Positions 1-9,002 of a DNA stretch of 28,406 nucleotides are shown here, piece by piece. The notes beneath the pieces are model-generated. The model was not told the origin of the DNA, ran no database searches, and saw only the letters and a list, made by a program, of their open reading frames with translations. Within the stretch, counting starts at the first letter, position 1; every line of letters starts with the position of its first letter. Both the position numbers and the translations under genes were made by a program. Origin of the DNA: DASQVO01 sp035640715 (GTDB taxonomy: Bacteria; Actinomycetota; Actinomycetes; Streptosporangiales; Streptosporangiaceae); NCBI GenBank assembly GCA_035640715.1, contig DASQVO010000127.1:1-28406 (forward strand), given 5' to 3'.

Positions 1-19
1 GTGCCGGCATAATAGCGAG

Positions 20-508
20 GTGCATCAGCCGGAGATCCGGGTCAGGCCTGTCGGTGATGGCGACCGCCCAACGATCGCATGGCTCATGACGGAGCTGTGG
101 GGCTCCACGCTACAGGTAGTCCATGGCACGGTCTTCCGGCCCGCTGAACTGCCGGGACTGATCGCCGAGCGTGCCAGCAGGCTGGCCGGGCTGCTCACCT
201 ATGACGTAGTCAACGGTGTCATGGAAATCGTCACGCTCAATGCACTCGAGCGCCGTGCTGGCGTCGGCACGCTGCTGATGGAGACGGCGGCGGCTGAGGC
301 GAGGCGCCGGCGCTGCCGCGAGATCCGGCTGACGACCACCAACGACAATATTGACGCACTCCGTTTCTACCAGCGGCGCGGCCTGCAGCTGGTGGCGCTG
401 CGGCCCGGCGCGGTCGACAGGGCCCGGATCGACAAGCCCGAGATCCCGCGGATGGGCGACTACGGCATCCCCCTCCACGACGAAATCGACCTAGCCCGCC
501 GCGTCTGA
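20..508 (+). CDS. GNAT family N-acetyltransferase
   Basis: A GCN5-related acetyltransferase of 162 residues, which would transfer an acetyl group from acetyl-CoA to an amine; the substrate is unknown. The acetyl-CoA binding motif A is clear: a strand reading VMEIVTLNAL, then the RRAGVG pyrophosphate loop (residues 78-83) and a following helix. The NIDALRFYQRRGLQL stretch is the typical motif B region, where the Tyr is usually the general acid. Length is normal for a single GNAT domain. The chosen start is a GTG with only a weak purine stretch before it. No in-frame stop lies between it and the window edge, so the true start could be further upstream. A 7-bp hairpin follows the stop and the next gene is 270 bp away, so the gene is probably monocistronic. 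Family assignment is secure; function is not. Confidence 0.88.
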   Translation: MHQPEIRVRPVGDGDRPTIAWLMTELWGSTLQVVHGTVFRPAELPGLIAERASRLAGLLTYDVVNGVMEIVTLNALERRAGVGTLLMETAAAEARRRRCREIRLTTTNDNIDALRFYQRRGLQLVALRPGAVDRARIDKPEIPRMGDYGIPLHDEIDLARRV

Positions 509-510
509 TC

Positions 511-532
511 CCGGCCGCGTTTCATCGGCCGG
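511..532 (+). terminator. Weak hairpin after the acetyltransferase gene
   Basis: Arms CCGGCCG (511-517) and CGGCCGG (526-532) pair perfectly around an 8-base loop, starting three bases after the GNAT stop codon. No T-run follows, only AAACC, so it would be a U-less hairpin of the kind often seen in actinobacteria. The stem is short and function is not certain. Confidence 0.35.
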
Positions 533-779
533 AAACCGCGTATACAGCGCAAACGGCCATAATCATGGAAACTTCACCGTCCGCGCGGCCCGTCGGCCCG
601 TGATTGTTGCATTCGGCCGGCATGAGATGTACTTGACGTGCCCGCAGCGGCCGGGTCCATCATGGTGGAGCCCTTGCGGTCCGCCTGCTTCATCCTGAAC
701 ATGCATGCCATGAAATTTCACCCCGTATCTGGGTCGTGTGCTGACGCCGACGATGAGTGACGCGCTATACAGGGACTGA

Positions 780-3239
780 ATGCAAGGAAGCGAGATGCCG
801 CCAGACGACACAGCTCAGCCCGCGGCGCCAGCCTTTCCCGGCTGGCGTACCCGCGTCCTTGGTGTATTCAGGCGAGCACCGCTGCCCCTGAAGATCGCAC
901 TGACCGCCCTCGTCGTCGTTTTCTTCCCGGCGCTCCTCGGGGTTGTCCTGCTCGTGGCCATGGGCTATGCGGTTGTCGCGGTCGTCCAGGGGCGGCGCAG
1001 CATCGTCGCGTCGTTGTCGGTCGCTGTCTGGGGACTTGTCGCCGCGGGCGGCCTGGCGGGGATAACCGGCGGGTGGCTCTACCCGTTTCTCGTCCTGCCG
1101 TTCGTCATCGCCGCCGTCGCCCATGCGGGGCCGCTGGCCCGCTGGCATGTGCCGTGCCGGACCGTAGCCTGGGCGGTGGCGTGGTCGGTCCCGGTCGGCG
1201 TGGCCGCGCTGCGCGGCTGGCCCGCCGAGCCGTTTATCGGAATCGCCGCCGCCTGGCTGCTCGCCTGCATCGTGCTTGTCTGGCGGCTGGCCAAGGGCTC
1301 ACAGGAAGCCCACCTCTACGGGATGGACGCGGCACGCGGCGTGGCGTCCGGGCCGGGCATGGCCGCTCCTCCGCGCGCCGGCTACGGCGTCCGTGCGCAG
1401 GCCGCCGCGGCGCCGCACACGGACCAGGGCGTGCGGGACCAGCCTGCCGTGGGAACGCTGCCGGAGATCTCGGTGGCCGAGGCGATGGCCGAGCTCGACA
1501 AGATGATCGGGCTCGCGCCGGTCAAGGAGCAGGTCCGCTCGATTGCCGCTTCGATCGAGGCGGCGCGCCGGAGGGCCATAGCCGGGGTCGCCACAGAGAA
1601 GCCGATGCGCCATTTCGTCTTTCTGGGGCCGCCGGGCACGGGCAAGACCACGGTCGCCCGGGCTGTCGCCAAGATTTTCTACGCATTCGGCCTGCTGGAC
1701 AAGCCGACGGTGGTGGAGGCGCACCGTGCGGACCTTGTCGGGGAGTACCTCGGTGCGACGGCGATAAAGACAAACGAGCTGGTCGACTCGGCGCTGGGCG
1801 GCGTGCTGTTCATCGATGAGGCGTACAGCCTCGTGAACGAGGGTGATGGACAGAGTGACCGGTTCGGCATCGAGGCCGTCCAGGCACTGCTCAAGCGCGC
1901 CGAGGACGACCGGGAGAACCTGATCATCATCCTGGCCGGGTATGAGAAGCAGATGGAGACGTTCCTGGGCTCGAACCCGGGGCTGGCTTCACGGTTCGCC
2001 ACCAGGATCAAGTTCACGAGCTACTCGCCGGCGGAGCTGCTGGCCCTTGCCGAGTCCCTGCTTGATCGCCGCAGCGAGACCCTCGACGCCGACGCCCGGC
2101 CGGCGCTGTGGCGCATGCTGGAGGACGTGGGGCGCCGTCGGCTCATCGATGAGCTGGGCAACGGGCGGTTCATCCGCAGCCTGCTCGAGAAAGCGGGTCA
2201 GGCCCGTGACGTCCGGGTCATGACCGGGGGCGCCGAACCAGAGGCGGCCGACCTCGTGACGATCCGGCCCGGCGATCTGCAGCGGGCCTTCGCCGAACTG
2301 ACCTCCCGCCTCCGCGGCTACAGTGATACGCCGACGCTCGAAAGCGCGGTCGCCGAGCTTGACGAGCTGATCGGCCTGGAACCCGTCAAGCAGCAGGTCC
2401 GCGCGATCGCGGCACAGCTGCGGGTGGCGAAGCTGCGTGACCGGCAGGGCCTGATGAGCCAGCCGCCGACAAGGCATTTCGTCTTCACGGGGCCGCCGGG
2501 CACGGGCAAGACCACGGTCGCGAGGATTCTGGGCCGCATTTTCGCGGCCCTCGGCCTGCTCGTCCGCCCGGAGGTGGTCGAGGCGCAGCGGGCGGACCTC
2601 GTCGGCGAGCATCTCGGCGCGACCGCGATCAAGACCAACAAGCTCATCGACTCCGCCATCGGCGGCGTGCTGTTCATTGACGAGGCGTACTCGCTGCACA
2701 ACGAGGGCTACGCCGGCGGTGACGCGTTCGGAGCCGAAGCCGTGCAGACGCTGCTCAAGCGCGCCGAGGACGACAGGGACCGGCTCGTGATCGTGCTGGC
2801 CGGCTACCCAGCGGACATGGACCGCTTCCTGCGCAGCAACCCCGGCCTGGCCTCCAGGTTCAGCACCCGGATCGAGTTCCCGAGTTACTCGCCTGCAGGC
2901 CTCTCGCAGATAGCCAGGCTGCTCGCCGAGCAGGCCGGTGACGCGTTTGACCAGGACGCGCTGCAGGTGCTTGACGAGATCTTCGCGCACGCCTGCGCGC
3001 AAGGGCGCATCGACGAGCTCGGCAACGGCCGGTTCGCCCGGTCCCTGTTCGAGCGTGCCTGCGCCCAGCGGGACCTGCGTGTGGTGCGGCTGGACGAGGC
3101 GGCGACGGCTGAGGACCTTACCACCGTGACCGCCGATGACCTGCGGGCCGCGTATCGGGAGCTGGCGGGCGACCGCGCGGTGCCCCTCCCCGGCGACCCC
3201 GCAGTACCCCTCCCCGGCGACCCCGCGCCCGGTTCGTGA
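780..3239 (+). CDS. Membrane-anchored double AAA+ ATPase (CbxX/CfqX, SpoVK type)
   Basis: A protein of 819 residues with two tandem AAA+ modules of the CbxX/CfqX/SpoVK class, a family of ring-forming remodelling ATPases. Residues 39-170 hold about four hydrophobic segments, so the ATPase modules are probably tethered to the inner face of the membrane. Module 1 has Walker A GPPGTGKTT at 283-291, Walker B LFIDEAYS with Asp346-Glu347, and the SNPGLASRF arginine-finger segment. Module 2 repeats all of these, with Walker A at 571-579 and Asp634-Glu635. The modules are so alike that an internal duplication is likely, and both look catalytically intact. The C-terminus carries a PLPGDPAV repeat. An ATG at 795 preceded by AAGGAAG is an equally good start; the 780 ATG has AGGGA. 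The stop overlaps the next gene by one base, implying coupled translation with the 5-oxoprolinase. The client is unknown. Confidence 0.88.
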   Translation: MQGSEMPPDDTAQPAAPAFPGWRTRVLGVFRRAPLPLKIALTALVVVFFPALLGVVLLVAMGYAVVAVVQGRRSIVASLSVAVWGLVAAGGLAGITGGWLYPFLVLPFVIAAVAHAGPLARWHVPCRTVAWAVAWSVPVGVAALRGWPAEPFIGIAAAWLLACIVLVWRLAKGSQEAHLYGMDAARGVASGPGMAAPPRAGYGVRAQAAAAPHTDQGVRDQPAVGTLPEISVAEAMAELDKMIGLAPVKEQVRSIAASIEAARRRAIAGVATEKPMRHFVFLGPPGTGKTTVARAVAKIFYAFGLLDKPTVVEAHRADLVGEYLGATAIKTNELVDSALGGVLFIDEAYSLVNEGDGQSDRFGIEAVQALLKRAEDDRENLIIILAGYEKQMETFLGSNPGLASRFATRIKFTSYSPAELLALAESLLDRRSETLDADARPALWRMLEDVGRRRLIDELGNGRFIRSLLEKAGQARDVRVMTGGAEPEAADLVTIRPGDLQRAFAELTSRLRGYSDTPTLESAVAELDELIGLEPVKQQVRAIAAQLRVAKLRDRQGLMSQPPTRHFVFTGPPGTGKTTVARILGRIFAALGLLVRPEVVEAQRADLVGEHLGATAIKTNKLIDSAIGGVLFIDEAYSLHNEGYAGGDAFGAEAVQTLLKRAEDDRDRLVIVLAGYPADMDRFLRSNPGLASRFSTRIEFPSYSPAGLSQIARLLAEQAGDAFDQDALQVLDEIFAHACAQGRIDELGNGRFARSLFERACAQRDLRVVRLDEAATAEDLTTVTADDLRAAYRELAGDRAVPLPGDPAVPLPGDPAPGS
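3183..3226 (+). repeat. 20-bp direct repeat in the AAA+ gene tail
   Basis: The word CCCCTCCCCGGCGACCCCGC occurs at 3183-3202 and again at 3207-3226, a 24-bp period that encodes two PLPGDPAV-like units at the extreme C-terminus of the ATPase. It looks like a slippage-type expansion of a disordered tail. Confidence 0.8.
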
Positions 3240-6200
3240 TGTGCCGCCGCTGGGAGTTCTGGATCGACCGCGGCGGCACGTTCACCGACATCGTCGCCCG
3301 ACGGCCCGACGGCACGCTCGTCGTCCACAAGCTGCTGTCCGAGAACCCGCGCGCCTACCGGGACCCGGCCCTGGCCGGCATCCGTCACCTGCTCGGCGTC
3401 CCGCCGGGCGAGCCGATCCCGGCCGACCAGATCGGCGTGGTCCGGCTGGGCACCACGGTGGCGACCAACGCCCTGCTCGAGCGCAAGGGGGAGCCGACCG
3501 TCCTGGTCATCACCCGGGGCTTCGCCGACGCACTCCGCATCGCCTACCAGAACCGGCCGCACATCTTCGACCGGCACATCGCCGCGCCGGAGCTGCTCTA
3601 CTCGCGGGTGATCGAGGCCGACGAGCGGATCGGGGCCCGTGGCGAGGTGGTCGTCCCACTCAAAGAGGACGAGCTGGCCCGCGAACTCCGCGACGCGGCC
3701 GCCGATGGCTTCCGGTCGGCGGCCGTGGTCTGCATTCACGGCTACCGCTACCCGGACCATGAGATCCGGATCGGCGAGATCGCCCGCCAGGCCGGGTTCA
3801 CCCAGGTGTCCGAGTCGCACCGGACCAGCCCGCTGATGAAGCTGGTCTCACGCGGGGACACCACGGTCGTCGACGCATACCTGTCTCCCATCCTGGCCCG
3901 GTACGTGGACGAGGTGGCCAGCGAACTGCGCGGTGTCCGGCTGCTGTTCATGCAGTCCAACGGCGGTCTCACCGACGCCAGGACCTTCCGTGGCAAGGAC
4001 TCCATCCTCTCCGGCCCGGCCGGGGGCATCGTCGGCATGGCGCGCGTCTCGGAGGCGGCCGGCTTCGGGCAGGTCATCGGGTTCGACATGGGCGGCACGT
4101 CCACCGACGTCTCGCACTACATGGGGGAGCTCGAGCGGCAGTACGAGACGCAAGTGGCCGGGGTCCGGATGCGGGCGCCGATGCTGAGCATCCACACCGT
4201 CGCGGCGGGCGGCGGGTCGATCCTGCACTTTGACGGCAGCCGGTACCGGGTCGGCCCCGACTCGGCCGGGGCCGTCCCCGGGCCAGCTTCGTACCGGGGC
4301 GGCGGCCCGCTCACGGTCACCGACGCCAACGTCATGCTGGGCCGCATCCAGCCGGGCTATTTTCCCGAGGTGTTCGGTGAGAACGGCGACCAGCCGCTCG
4401 ACGCGGACGTGGTAGCGGAGCGGTTCGCCGAGCTGGCGCGGCGGATCGGGGACGCCACGGGCGACCAGCGCGGCCCGGAGGAGGTGGCCGCCGGGTTCCT
4501 CGACATCGCCGTGGCCAACATGGCCAACGCGATCAAGAAGATCTCAGTGCAGCGCGGCTACGACGTGACTGGCTACCTGCTGACCGTGTTCGGCGGCGCC
4601 GGCGGCCAGCATGCCTGCGCAGTCGCCGATGCCCTGGGGATCAGCAGGGTTCTCGTCCACCCGCTCGCGGGCGTGCTGTCCGCGTACGGGATCGGGCTGG
4701 CCGACATCATCACCATGCGCGAGTCGGCCGTGGAGAAGCCGCTCTCCGCGGAACTGCTCCCGGAACTGGACGGTGTGCTGAAATCTCTCGAGGCGCAGGG
4801 ACGCGAGGAACTGGCGAACCAGGGCGTCCCCAGGCCGCTGGTGCGCGCCGTGCGCCGGGCGCACCTGCGCTACGAGGGGACGGACACGCCCATTCAGGTC
4901 CCGGCCGGCGAGCTGGCCGACATGGTCCGCGCCTTCGAAGAGGCCTACCGGCGGCGCTTCTCGTTCCTCATGCGGGACAAGACGATCGTGGTGGAGGCCA
5001 CCTCTGTCGAGGTCATCGGGAGCCAGGAGCCGGTCGGCGGCGCGGACGGCCAGCCCGCCGGTCCCGCCGGTCCCGCCGGTCCCGCCGGCCCTGGCGGCAC
5101 CGGCTCTCCGGGTTCTGCCGGTGCGGACCGTCCCGCGCCCGCCGCCTGCGTCCCGATGTTCACCTCGGGTTCCTGGGCCGATGTCGGCCTCTTCCGCCGG
5201 GCGGACCTGGGTCCCGGCGGGGCCGTCGACGGCCCGGCGATCATCGCGGAGGATTTCGCCACCACCGTGGTCGAGCCGGGATGGCGGGCGGCGGTGACAG
5301 ACCGCGGCGACCTGTTGCTGTCCCGGGTGGCGGCGCGGCCGGCCCGGGCATCGGTCGGCACCGACGCCGACCCGGTGATGCTGGAGATCTTCAACAGCCT
5401 GTTCATGTCCGTGGCGGAACAGATGGGCGTGCGCCTGCAGAGCACGGCGCACTCGGTGAACATCAAGGAGCGCCTGGACTTCTCCTGCGCCATCTTCGAC
5501 GCCGACGGCGGCCTCATCGCCAACGCCCCGCACATCCCCGTGCATCTCGGCTCCATGGGCGAGAGCATCAAGATGATCATCAAGCGCAGGGCCGGCCGCA
5601 TGGAACCGGGCCAGGTCTACGCGCTGAACGATCCCTATCACGGCGGCACCCACCTGCCGGACATCACGGTGGTCACCCCGGTCTTCAGCGAGCAGGGGGA
5701 CGAGATCCTCTTCTACGTCGCCTCACGCGGCCATCACGCGGAGATCGGCGGCATCACTCCCGGCTCGATGCCCGCGTTCAGCACCCGGGTGGAGGAAGAG
5801 GGGGTGCTCATCGACAACTGGCTGCTCGTGGCGGGCGGCGTCCTGCGGGAGGCAGAGACGGCGCGCCTGCTGCGGTCGGCCGCCCATCCCTCGCGGGATG
5901 TGGCCAGCAACCTGGCGGACCTGCGGGCCCAGGTGGCGGCGAACGAGAAGGGCATCAGAGAACTCCGCCGCATGGTCGGGCACTTCGGGCTCGACGTGGT
6001 CCGCGCCTACATGGGCCACGTGCAGGACAACGCCGCGGAGGCGGTGCGCCGCGTCATCTTCGCGCTGCGCGACGGTGAGTACGCCTACGAGCACGACAGC
6101 GGGGCAGTGATCAGGGTGGCGGTTCACGTCGACCATGCCGCGCGGACCGCGGAGATCGACTTCACCGGGACCTCCGCGCAGGTTCCCGGCAACTTCAACG

Positions 6201-6895
6201 CCCCATCGTCCGTCGCCATGGCGGCCGTGCTCTACGTGTTCCGGACACTGGTGGCCGACGAGATCCCGCTGAACGCCGGCTGCCTCAAGCCGATCCGCGT
6301 GACGATCCCGCCGGGCACGATGCTGTCACCGGAGTACCCGGCCGCCGTGGCGGCGGGAAACGTCGAGACGTCACAGGCGGTCACCGGTGCGCTCTACGCC
6401 GCCCTCGGCGTGATGGCCGAGGGCTCGGGAACGATGAACAACGTCACGTTCGGCAACGATCGCTACCAGTATTACGAGACGGTCGCCAGCGGGTCAGGCG
6501 CCGGAGAGGGATTCGACGGCACGGACGTCGTGCAGACGAACATGACCAACTCCAGGCTCACCGACCCGGAGGTGCTCGAATGGCGCTACCCGGTCCGCGT
6601 CGACAGCTATGAAATCCGCCGCGGCAGCGGCGGGGCTGGACGCTGGCGGGGAGGAGACGGTGGCCGGCGCCGTCTTCGTTTCCTCGAGCCCATGACAGTA
6701 ACGACCCTGAGCAGTCACCGGCGTGTCCCGCCGTTCGGTATGGCGGGCGGGAAGCCGGGCGCGCCCGGGCGCCACTGGGTGGAACATCCCGATGGCTCCG
6801 TCACCCCGATGCGCGGCTGCGACTCGGTAGACGTCAACTCCGGCGATGTGTTCGTCATCGAGACGCCAGGCGGTGGCGGATACGGGCCGCCATAA
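3239..6895 (+). CDS. 5-oxoprolinase / hydantoinase, HyuA-HyuB fusion
   Basis: A protein of 1218 residues from the ATG at 3239 (a GTG at 3236 is also in frame) that joins both hydantoinase subunits, as in ATP-dependent 5-oxoprolinase (EC 3.5.2.9). That enzyme opens 5-oxo-L-proline to glutamate in the cytoplasm. The N-terminal half has the EFWIDRGGTFTDIVARRPDG signature near residue 6 (phosphate loop of the actin-like ATPase fold), then the HyuA core with GFDMGGTSTDVS and FGGAGGQHACAVADALG. A Gly-Pro-Ala-rich linker at about 602-635 precedes the end of the A half. The HyuB half starts near residue 708 (DPVMLEIFNSLFMSVAEQMG) and contains NDPYHGGTHLPDITV and SRGHHAEIGG. Length matches single-chain 5-oxoprolinases. 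Hydantoinase substrates cannot be fully excluded from sequence. It is translationally coupled to the upstream AAA+ ATPase, an unusual partner. Confidence 0.9.
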   Translation: MCRRWEFWIDRGGTFTDIVARRPDGTLVVHKLLSENPRAYRDPALAGIRHLLGVPPGEPIPADQIGVVRLGTTVATNALLERKGEPTVLVITRGFADALRIAYQNRPHIFDRHIAAPELLYSRVIEADERIGARGEVVVPLKEDELARELRDAAADGFRSAAVVCIHGYRYPDHEIRIGEIARQAGFTQVSESHRTSPLMKLVSRGDTTVVDAYLSPILARYVDEVASELRGVRLLFMQSNGGLTDARTFRGKDSILSGPAGGIVGMARVSEAAGFGQVIGFDMGGTSTDVSHYMGELERQYETQVAGVRMRAPMLSIHTVAAGGGSILHFDGSRYRVGPDSAGAVPGPASYRGGGPLTVTDANVMLGRIQPGYFPEVFGENGDQPLDADVVAERFAELARRIGDATGDQRGPEEVAAGFLDIAVANMANAIKKISVQRGYDVTGYLLTVFGGAGGQHACAVADALGISRVLVHPLAGVLSAYGIGLADIITMRESAVEKPLSAELLPELDGVLKSLEAQGREELANQGVPRPLVRAVRRAHLRYEGTDTPIQVPAGELADMVRAFEEAYRRRFSFLMRDKTIVVEATSVEVIGSQEPVGGADGQPAGPAGPAGPAGPGGTGSPGSAGADRPAPAACVPMFTSGSWADVGLFRRADLGPGGAVDGPAIIAEDFATTVVEPGWRAAVTDRGDLLLSRVAARPARASVGTDADPVMLEIFNSLFMSVAEQMGVRLQSTAHSVNIKERLDFSCAIFDADGGLIANAPHIPVHLGSMGESIKMIIKRRAGRMEPGQVYALNDPYHGGTHLPDITVVTPVFSEQGDEILFYVASRGHHAEIGGITPGSMPAFSTRVEEEGVLIDNWLLVAGGVLREAETARLLRSAAHPSRDVASNLADLRAQVAANEKGIRELRRMVGHFGLDVVRAYMGHVQDNAAEAVRRVIFALRDGEYAYEHDSGAVIRVAVHVDHAARTAEIDFTGTSAQVPGNFNAPSSVAMAAVLYVFRTLVADEIPLNAGCLKPIRVTIPPGTMLSPEYPAAVAAGNVETSQAVTGALYAALGVMAEGSGTMNNVTFGNDRYQYYETVASGSGAGEGFDGTDVVQTNMTNSRLTDPEVLEWRYPVRVDSYEIRRGSGGAGRWRGGDGGRRRLRFLEPMTVTTLSSHRRVPPFGMAGGKPGAPGRHWVEHPDGSVTPMRGCDSVDVNSGDVFVIETPGGGGYGPP
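5053..5106 (+). repeat. Collagen-like GPA linker repeat inside the 5-oxoprolinase gene
   Basis: A 9-bp unit (GGTCCCGCC) is repeated about four times and then degenerates, encoding AGPAGPAGPAGPGG in a loop of the HyuA half. It is probably a length-variable flexible linker. Confidence 0.7.
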
Positions 6896-7024
6896 GCCAG
6901 CCAATCCCGGCCCGCCTCGGGTCGGCGGATGCGGGCCGCCCCGGGCAGACCCGGCCGCCTCGGGCCAGCAAGCCGGCCGACGGTGAGTCAGGCACACCAT
7001 GGCCCGAGGCAGCGGTCTGCCCTG

Positions 7025-8626
7025 TCACGGTTCGCCGGCGGTGAGGTCGCGCAGGGCGGCGGTGAGCCTGCCACGGTCATCGCCGACGGCCTCGATCACG
7101 TCCATCAGCGTGTGCAGGACGAGATGCCGGTCCTGGCCGGAGTCGAGGAGGTGCTGTGCGGTCTCCCACAACGCGGGCGGCTCGCCGCGCCAGAGCCGGT
7201 CGGCGAGTTCCAGATGCTGGTCGATATGGCGGTCGGCGCTGCCGCCCGCCTCTCCGGCACCGTGGTCCGCAGCGAGCAGCATCCGCCGGTCGGCCGTGTC
7301 CGCCGGGTTGAGGCTGCCCAGGTCGACGCCTGCGTGCCAGCCGTCCAGCAGCGGGAACGCGAAGGCCCGTCTCGGCAGGGCCTCCAGGTCACCGTCGGGA
7401 AGCAGCCGGGCGACCAGTGCGGCGTCGAGGCCGAACTCGGCCGGGTCGCGGTACGCGCGGCTGAAGGCGCCCATCGCGTTGAAGACAGCGTCGAGCGTTT
7501 CGCCGATCGCTCTCTTGCCGAGGCCCCGTCGCCGGCCCGCCCAACGTACCCAGGCAGCGAGCACGTGCGGCATCGCCTCCTGCTCGGCGGGGGAGAGCAT
7601 GACCTTGCGCGGCAGCCATTCCAGCAGGAACGTCTCCACCTTCACCGGGCTCACCCGGGTCGGCCGCCCGAAATCCTTGTCACAGCCGTAATCGATGATC
7701 CGGTCGGCGCAGTGGCTGGCCGCGCCCCGGTCCGACAGGTCCTCGGCCTCGTCGGAGGCGAGAAACTCGGCCGCGAGCATGGCCCTGCGGTCCTTGCTCC
7801 AGGGCCGCCGCTTGGCGCTGGAGCCGCCCGGGCCCACCGGCCAGCCGGGGCCCCGGGCGGGAGGAAGGACGCGGATCCGGGACCTGATGAACGCGTGATA
7901 GGACGCGAACGACTCGCTGACCGGAGGGTTGTCGGCCGCATCCGTCTCCGCCAGCGCCGCCTCGAGCATGCGCCGTGCCTGCGGCGGGTCCAGTGGCCTG
8001 AATCCGTTCCCGTCGCCCTCGCCCGCCGGCTTCCGGCACAGTTCCAGCAGCTTGGTGACCTGGGACGTGACCCAGCCGTCCCGTATCATCCCGTCGGCGT
8101 TGTAGTCCACGATCATGACCAGCGCGTGCGGCTCCTCGCCGGCATAGCTGAAGACGCAGACGACCTCGTCGGTATCGCCGTAGGCGTCGGTGTTCACATA
8201 GCAGTCCGACGCGGAGACCGCCCCGAGGTGCTGCGCCCAGTTGGGGCTGCGGACACCGCGTTCCATCAGTTCCAGCGCCGCCTTCTCGGCCTTGGATGCC
8301 TGCCGCGGGGTGCCCAGGCAGGCGATGCCGGACAGCAGGGCAAGGGCGGCGGAGCTGCCCCGGCGTGCGGCATAGTCGACGAGCCCCTCGCCGACAAGCC
8401 GTTCCACGTCCGCTCCGCGCGCGTTGTCGCGGCGCTGCCCCCACCACGTGCCCAGCAGCTCGCTGACCATCAGCTCTGCGTCGAGCGCGCTGCGCACGGC
8501 GAGAAGCTCGCGCGCCGCGCGCAAGAGTTCCTCGAACAGGGCGTTCGGAGGCGGGGCAGCCGCCGGTGACCTTTCCTGGCCACTGCGTCCGCCGGGAGAT
8601 GGGCTTCGTCGGCTCTGCGGACTCAC
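7025..8626 (-). CDS. Conserved-looking protein of unknown function, 533 aa
   Basis: I do not recognise this family securely. The frame starts with GTG behind GAGAGG (8 bases upstream). It encodes a soluble protein with no signal peptide or membrane segment and a basic, Pro/Ser-rich N-terminal tail (about 30 residues). A helical N-terminal half follows, then a beta-rich centre with SYAGEEPHALVMIVDYNADG, and another helical region with LEWLPRKVMLSPAEQEAMP. The C-terminal stretch WETAQHLLDSGQDRHLVLHT resembles the His-containing segment that ends DUF1841-like proteins, a weak resemblance only. Third-position GC and amino-acid use are those of a real actinobacterial gene. It converges on the 5-oxoprolinase gene (129 bp between) and diverges from the phosphatase locus, so it is probably transcribed alone. 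Confidence 0.75.
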   Translation of the reverse strand: MSPQSRRSPSPGGRSGQERSPAAAPPPNALFEELLRAARELLAVRSALDAELMVSELLGTWWGQRRDNARGADVERLVGEGLVDYAARRGSSAALALLSGIACLGTPRQASKAEKAALELMERGVRSPNWAQHLGAVSASDCYVNTDAYGDTDEVVCVFSYAGEEPHALVMIVDYNADGMIRDGWVTSQVTKLLELCRKPAGEGDGNGFRPLDPPQARRMLEAALAETDAADNPPVSESFASYHAFIRSRIRVLPPARGPGWPVGPGGSSAKRRPWSKDRRAMLAAEFLASDEAEDLSDRGAASHCADRIIDYGCDKDFGRPTRVSPVKVETFLLEWLPRKVMLSPAEQEAMPHVLAAWVRWAGRRRGLGKRAIGETLDAVFNAMGAFSRAYRDPAEFGLDAALVARLLPDGDLEALPRRAFAFPLLDGWHAGVDLGSLNPADTADRRMLLAADHGAGEAGGSADRHIDQHLELADRLWRGEPPALWETAQHLLDSGQDRHLVLHTLMDVIEAVGDDRGRLTAALRDLTAGEP

Positions 8627-9002
8627 CTTGATAGCCTCTCAGATCTGCGCATGTCGACGCTACGCTACGGGGCAATGCCCGCTGTAGTTTCGGGCACGAC
8701 CCGATTTGTCCGGCCGCGTTCCGCAACGCGCCTGGCGTCCTCGGGAGGAGGAGCCAAATGCGGCTGAATGCGCCATATGCCCGTCACGTAGACGTCACAG
8801 TCACCATGTATAGCCACCTGGCCGCAGCGGTGCCGGGAATGTGGCACGCTTGTCTGAATAGCTGGCGTGAATAGCTGCTGTGCTGACGGCTGCCGGGGAC
8901 GATAGTGGGAAAGGGCGTGTCGCGGGGCGCAGTTCACCCGGCCAGACCGCGCCCATGGTCGTTTGCACCTGTGAACCTCGAGGGAGCAGGAAGGAGCTGC
9001 CG
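8627..9002. other. Divergent intergenic region with a short SD-led frame
   Basis: This 376-bp stretch separates the 533-aa gene (minus) from the phosphatase locus (plus), so it must hold both promoters; no convincing -35/-10 pair stands out. It contains a 38-codon frame with a strong Shine-Dalgarno sequence (8758-8874). It also holds a direct repeat TGAATAGCTG at 8855-8864 and 8868-8877 (13-bp spacing), which could be a protein-binding site. Confidence 0.5.
8758..8874 (+). CDS. Possible 38-aa small protein
   Basis: An ATG at 8758 follows the purine run GGGAGGAGGAG (8743-8753), one of the strongest ribosome-binding sites in the window, and opens 38 codons ending at TAG 8872-8874. The peptide begins MRLNAPYARHVDVTV and ends WHACLNSWRE; it has no clear signal peptide or known motif. 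It sits upstream of the PAS/PP2C phosphatase in the same direction. Codon use is mixed (AAT, TAT and ATA-like triplets appear), which argues against a highly expressed gene. It could be a regulatory leader or a chance frame. Confidence 0.35.
   Translation: MRLNAPYARHVDVTVTMYSHLAAAVPGMWHACLNSWRE

Noticed and set aside
633..663. TTGACG ... CATCAT as a promoter for the AAA+ gene
   Set aside because: The spacer is 19 bp and the -10 match is poor; not strong enough to call.
6957..7010. 10-bp inverted arms (GCCTCGGGCC / GGCCCGAGGC) between the 5-oxoprolinase and the unknown gene
   Set aside because: A 34-base loop and GC-only arms in very GC-rich DNA make it weak as a terminator.
6929..8569. 546-codon plus-strand open frame
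   Set aside because: Antisense to the 533-aa minus-strand gene. The minus frame has a ribosome site and normal protein composition; the plus frame product reads as low-complexity shadow.
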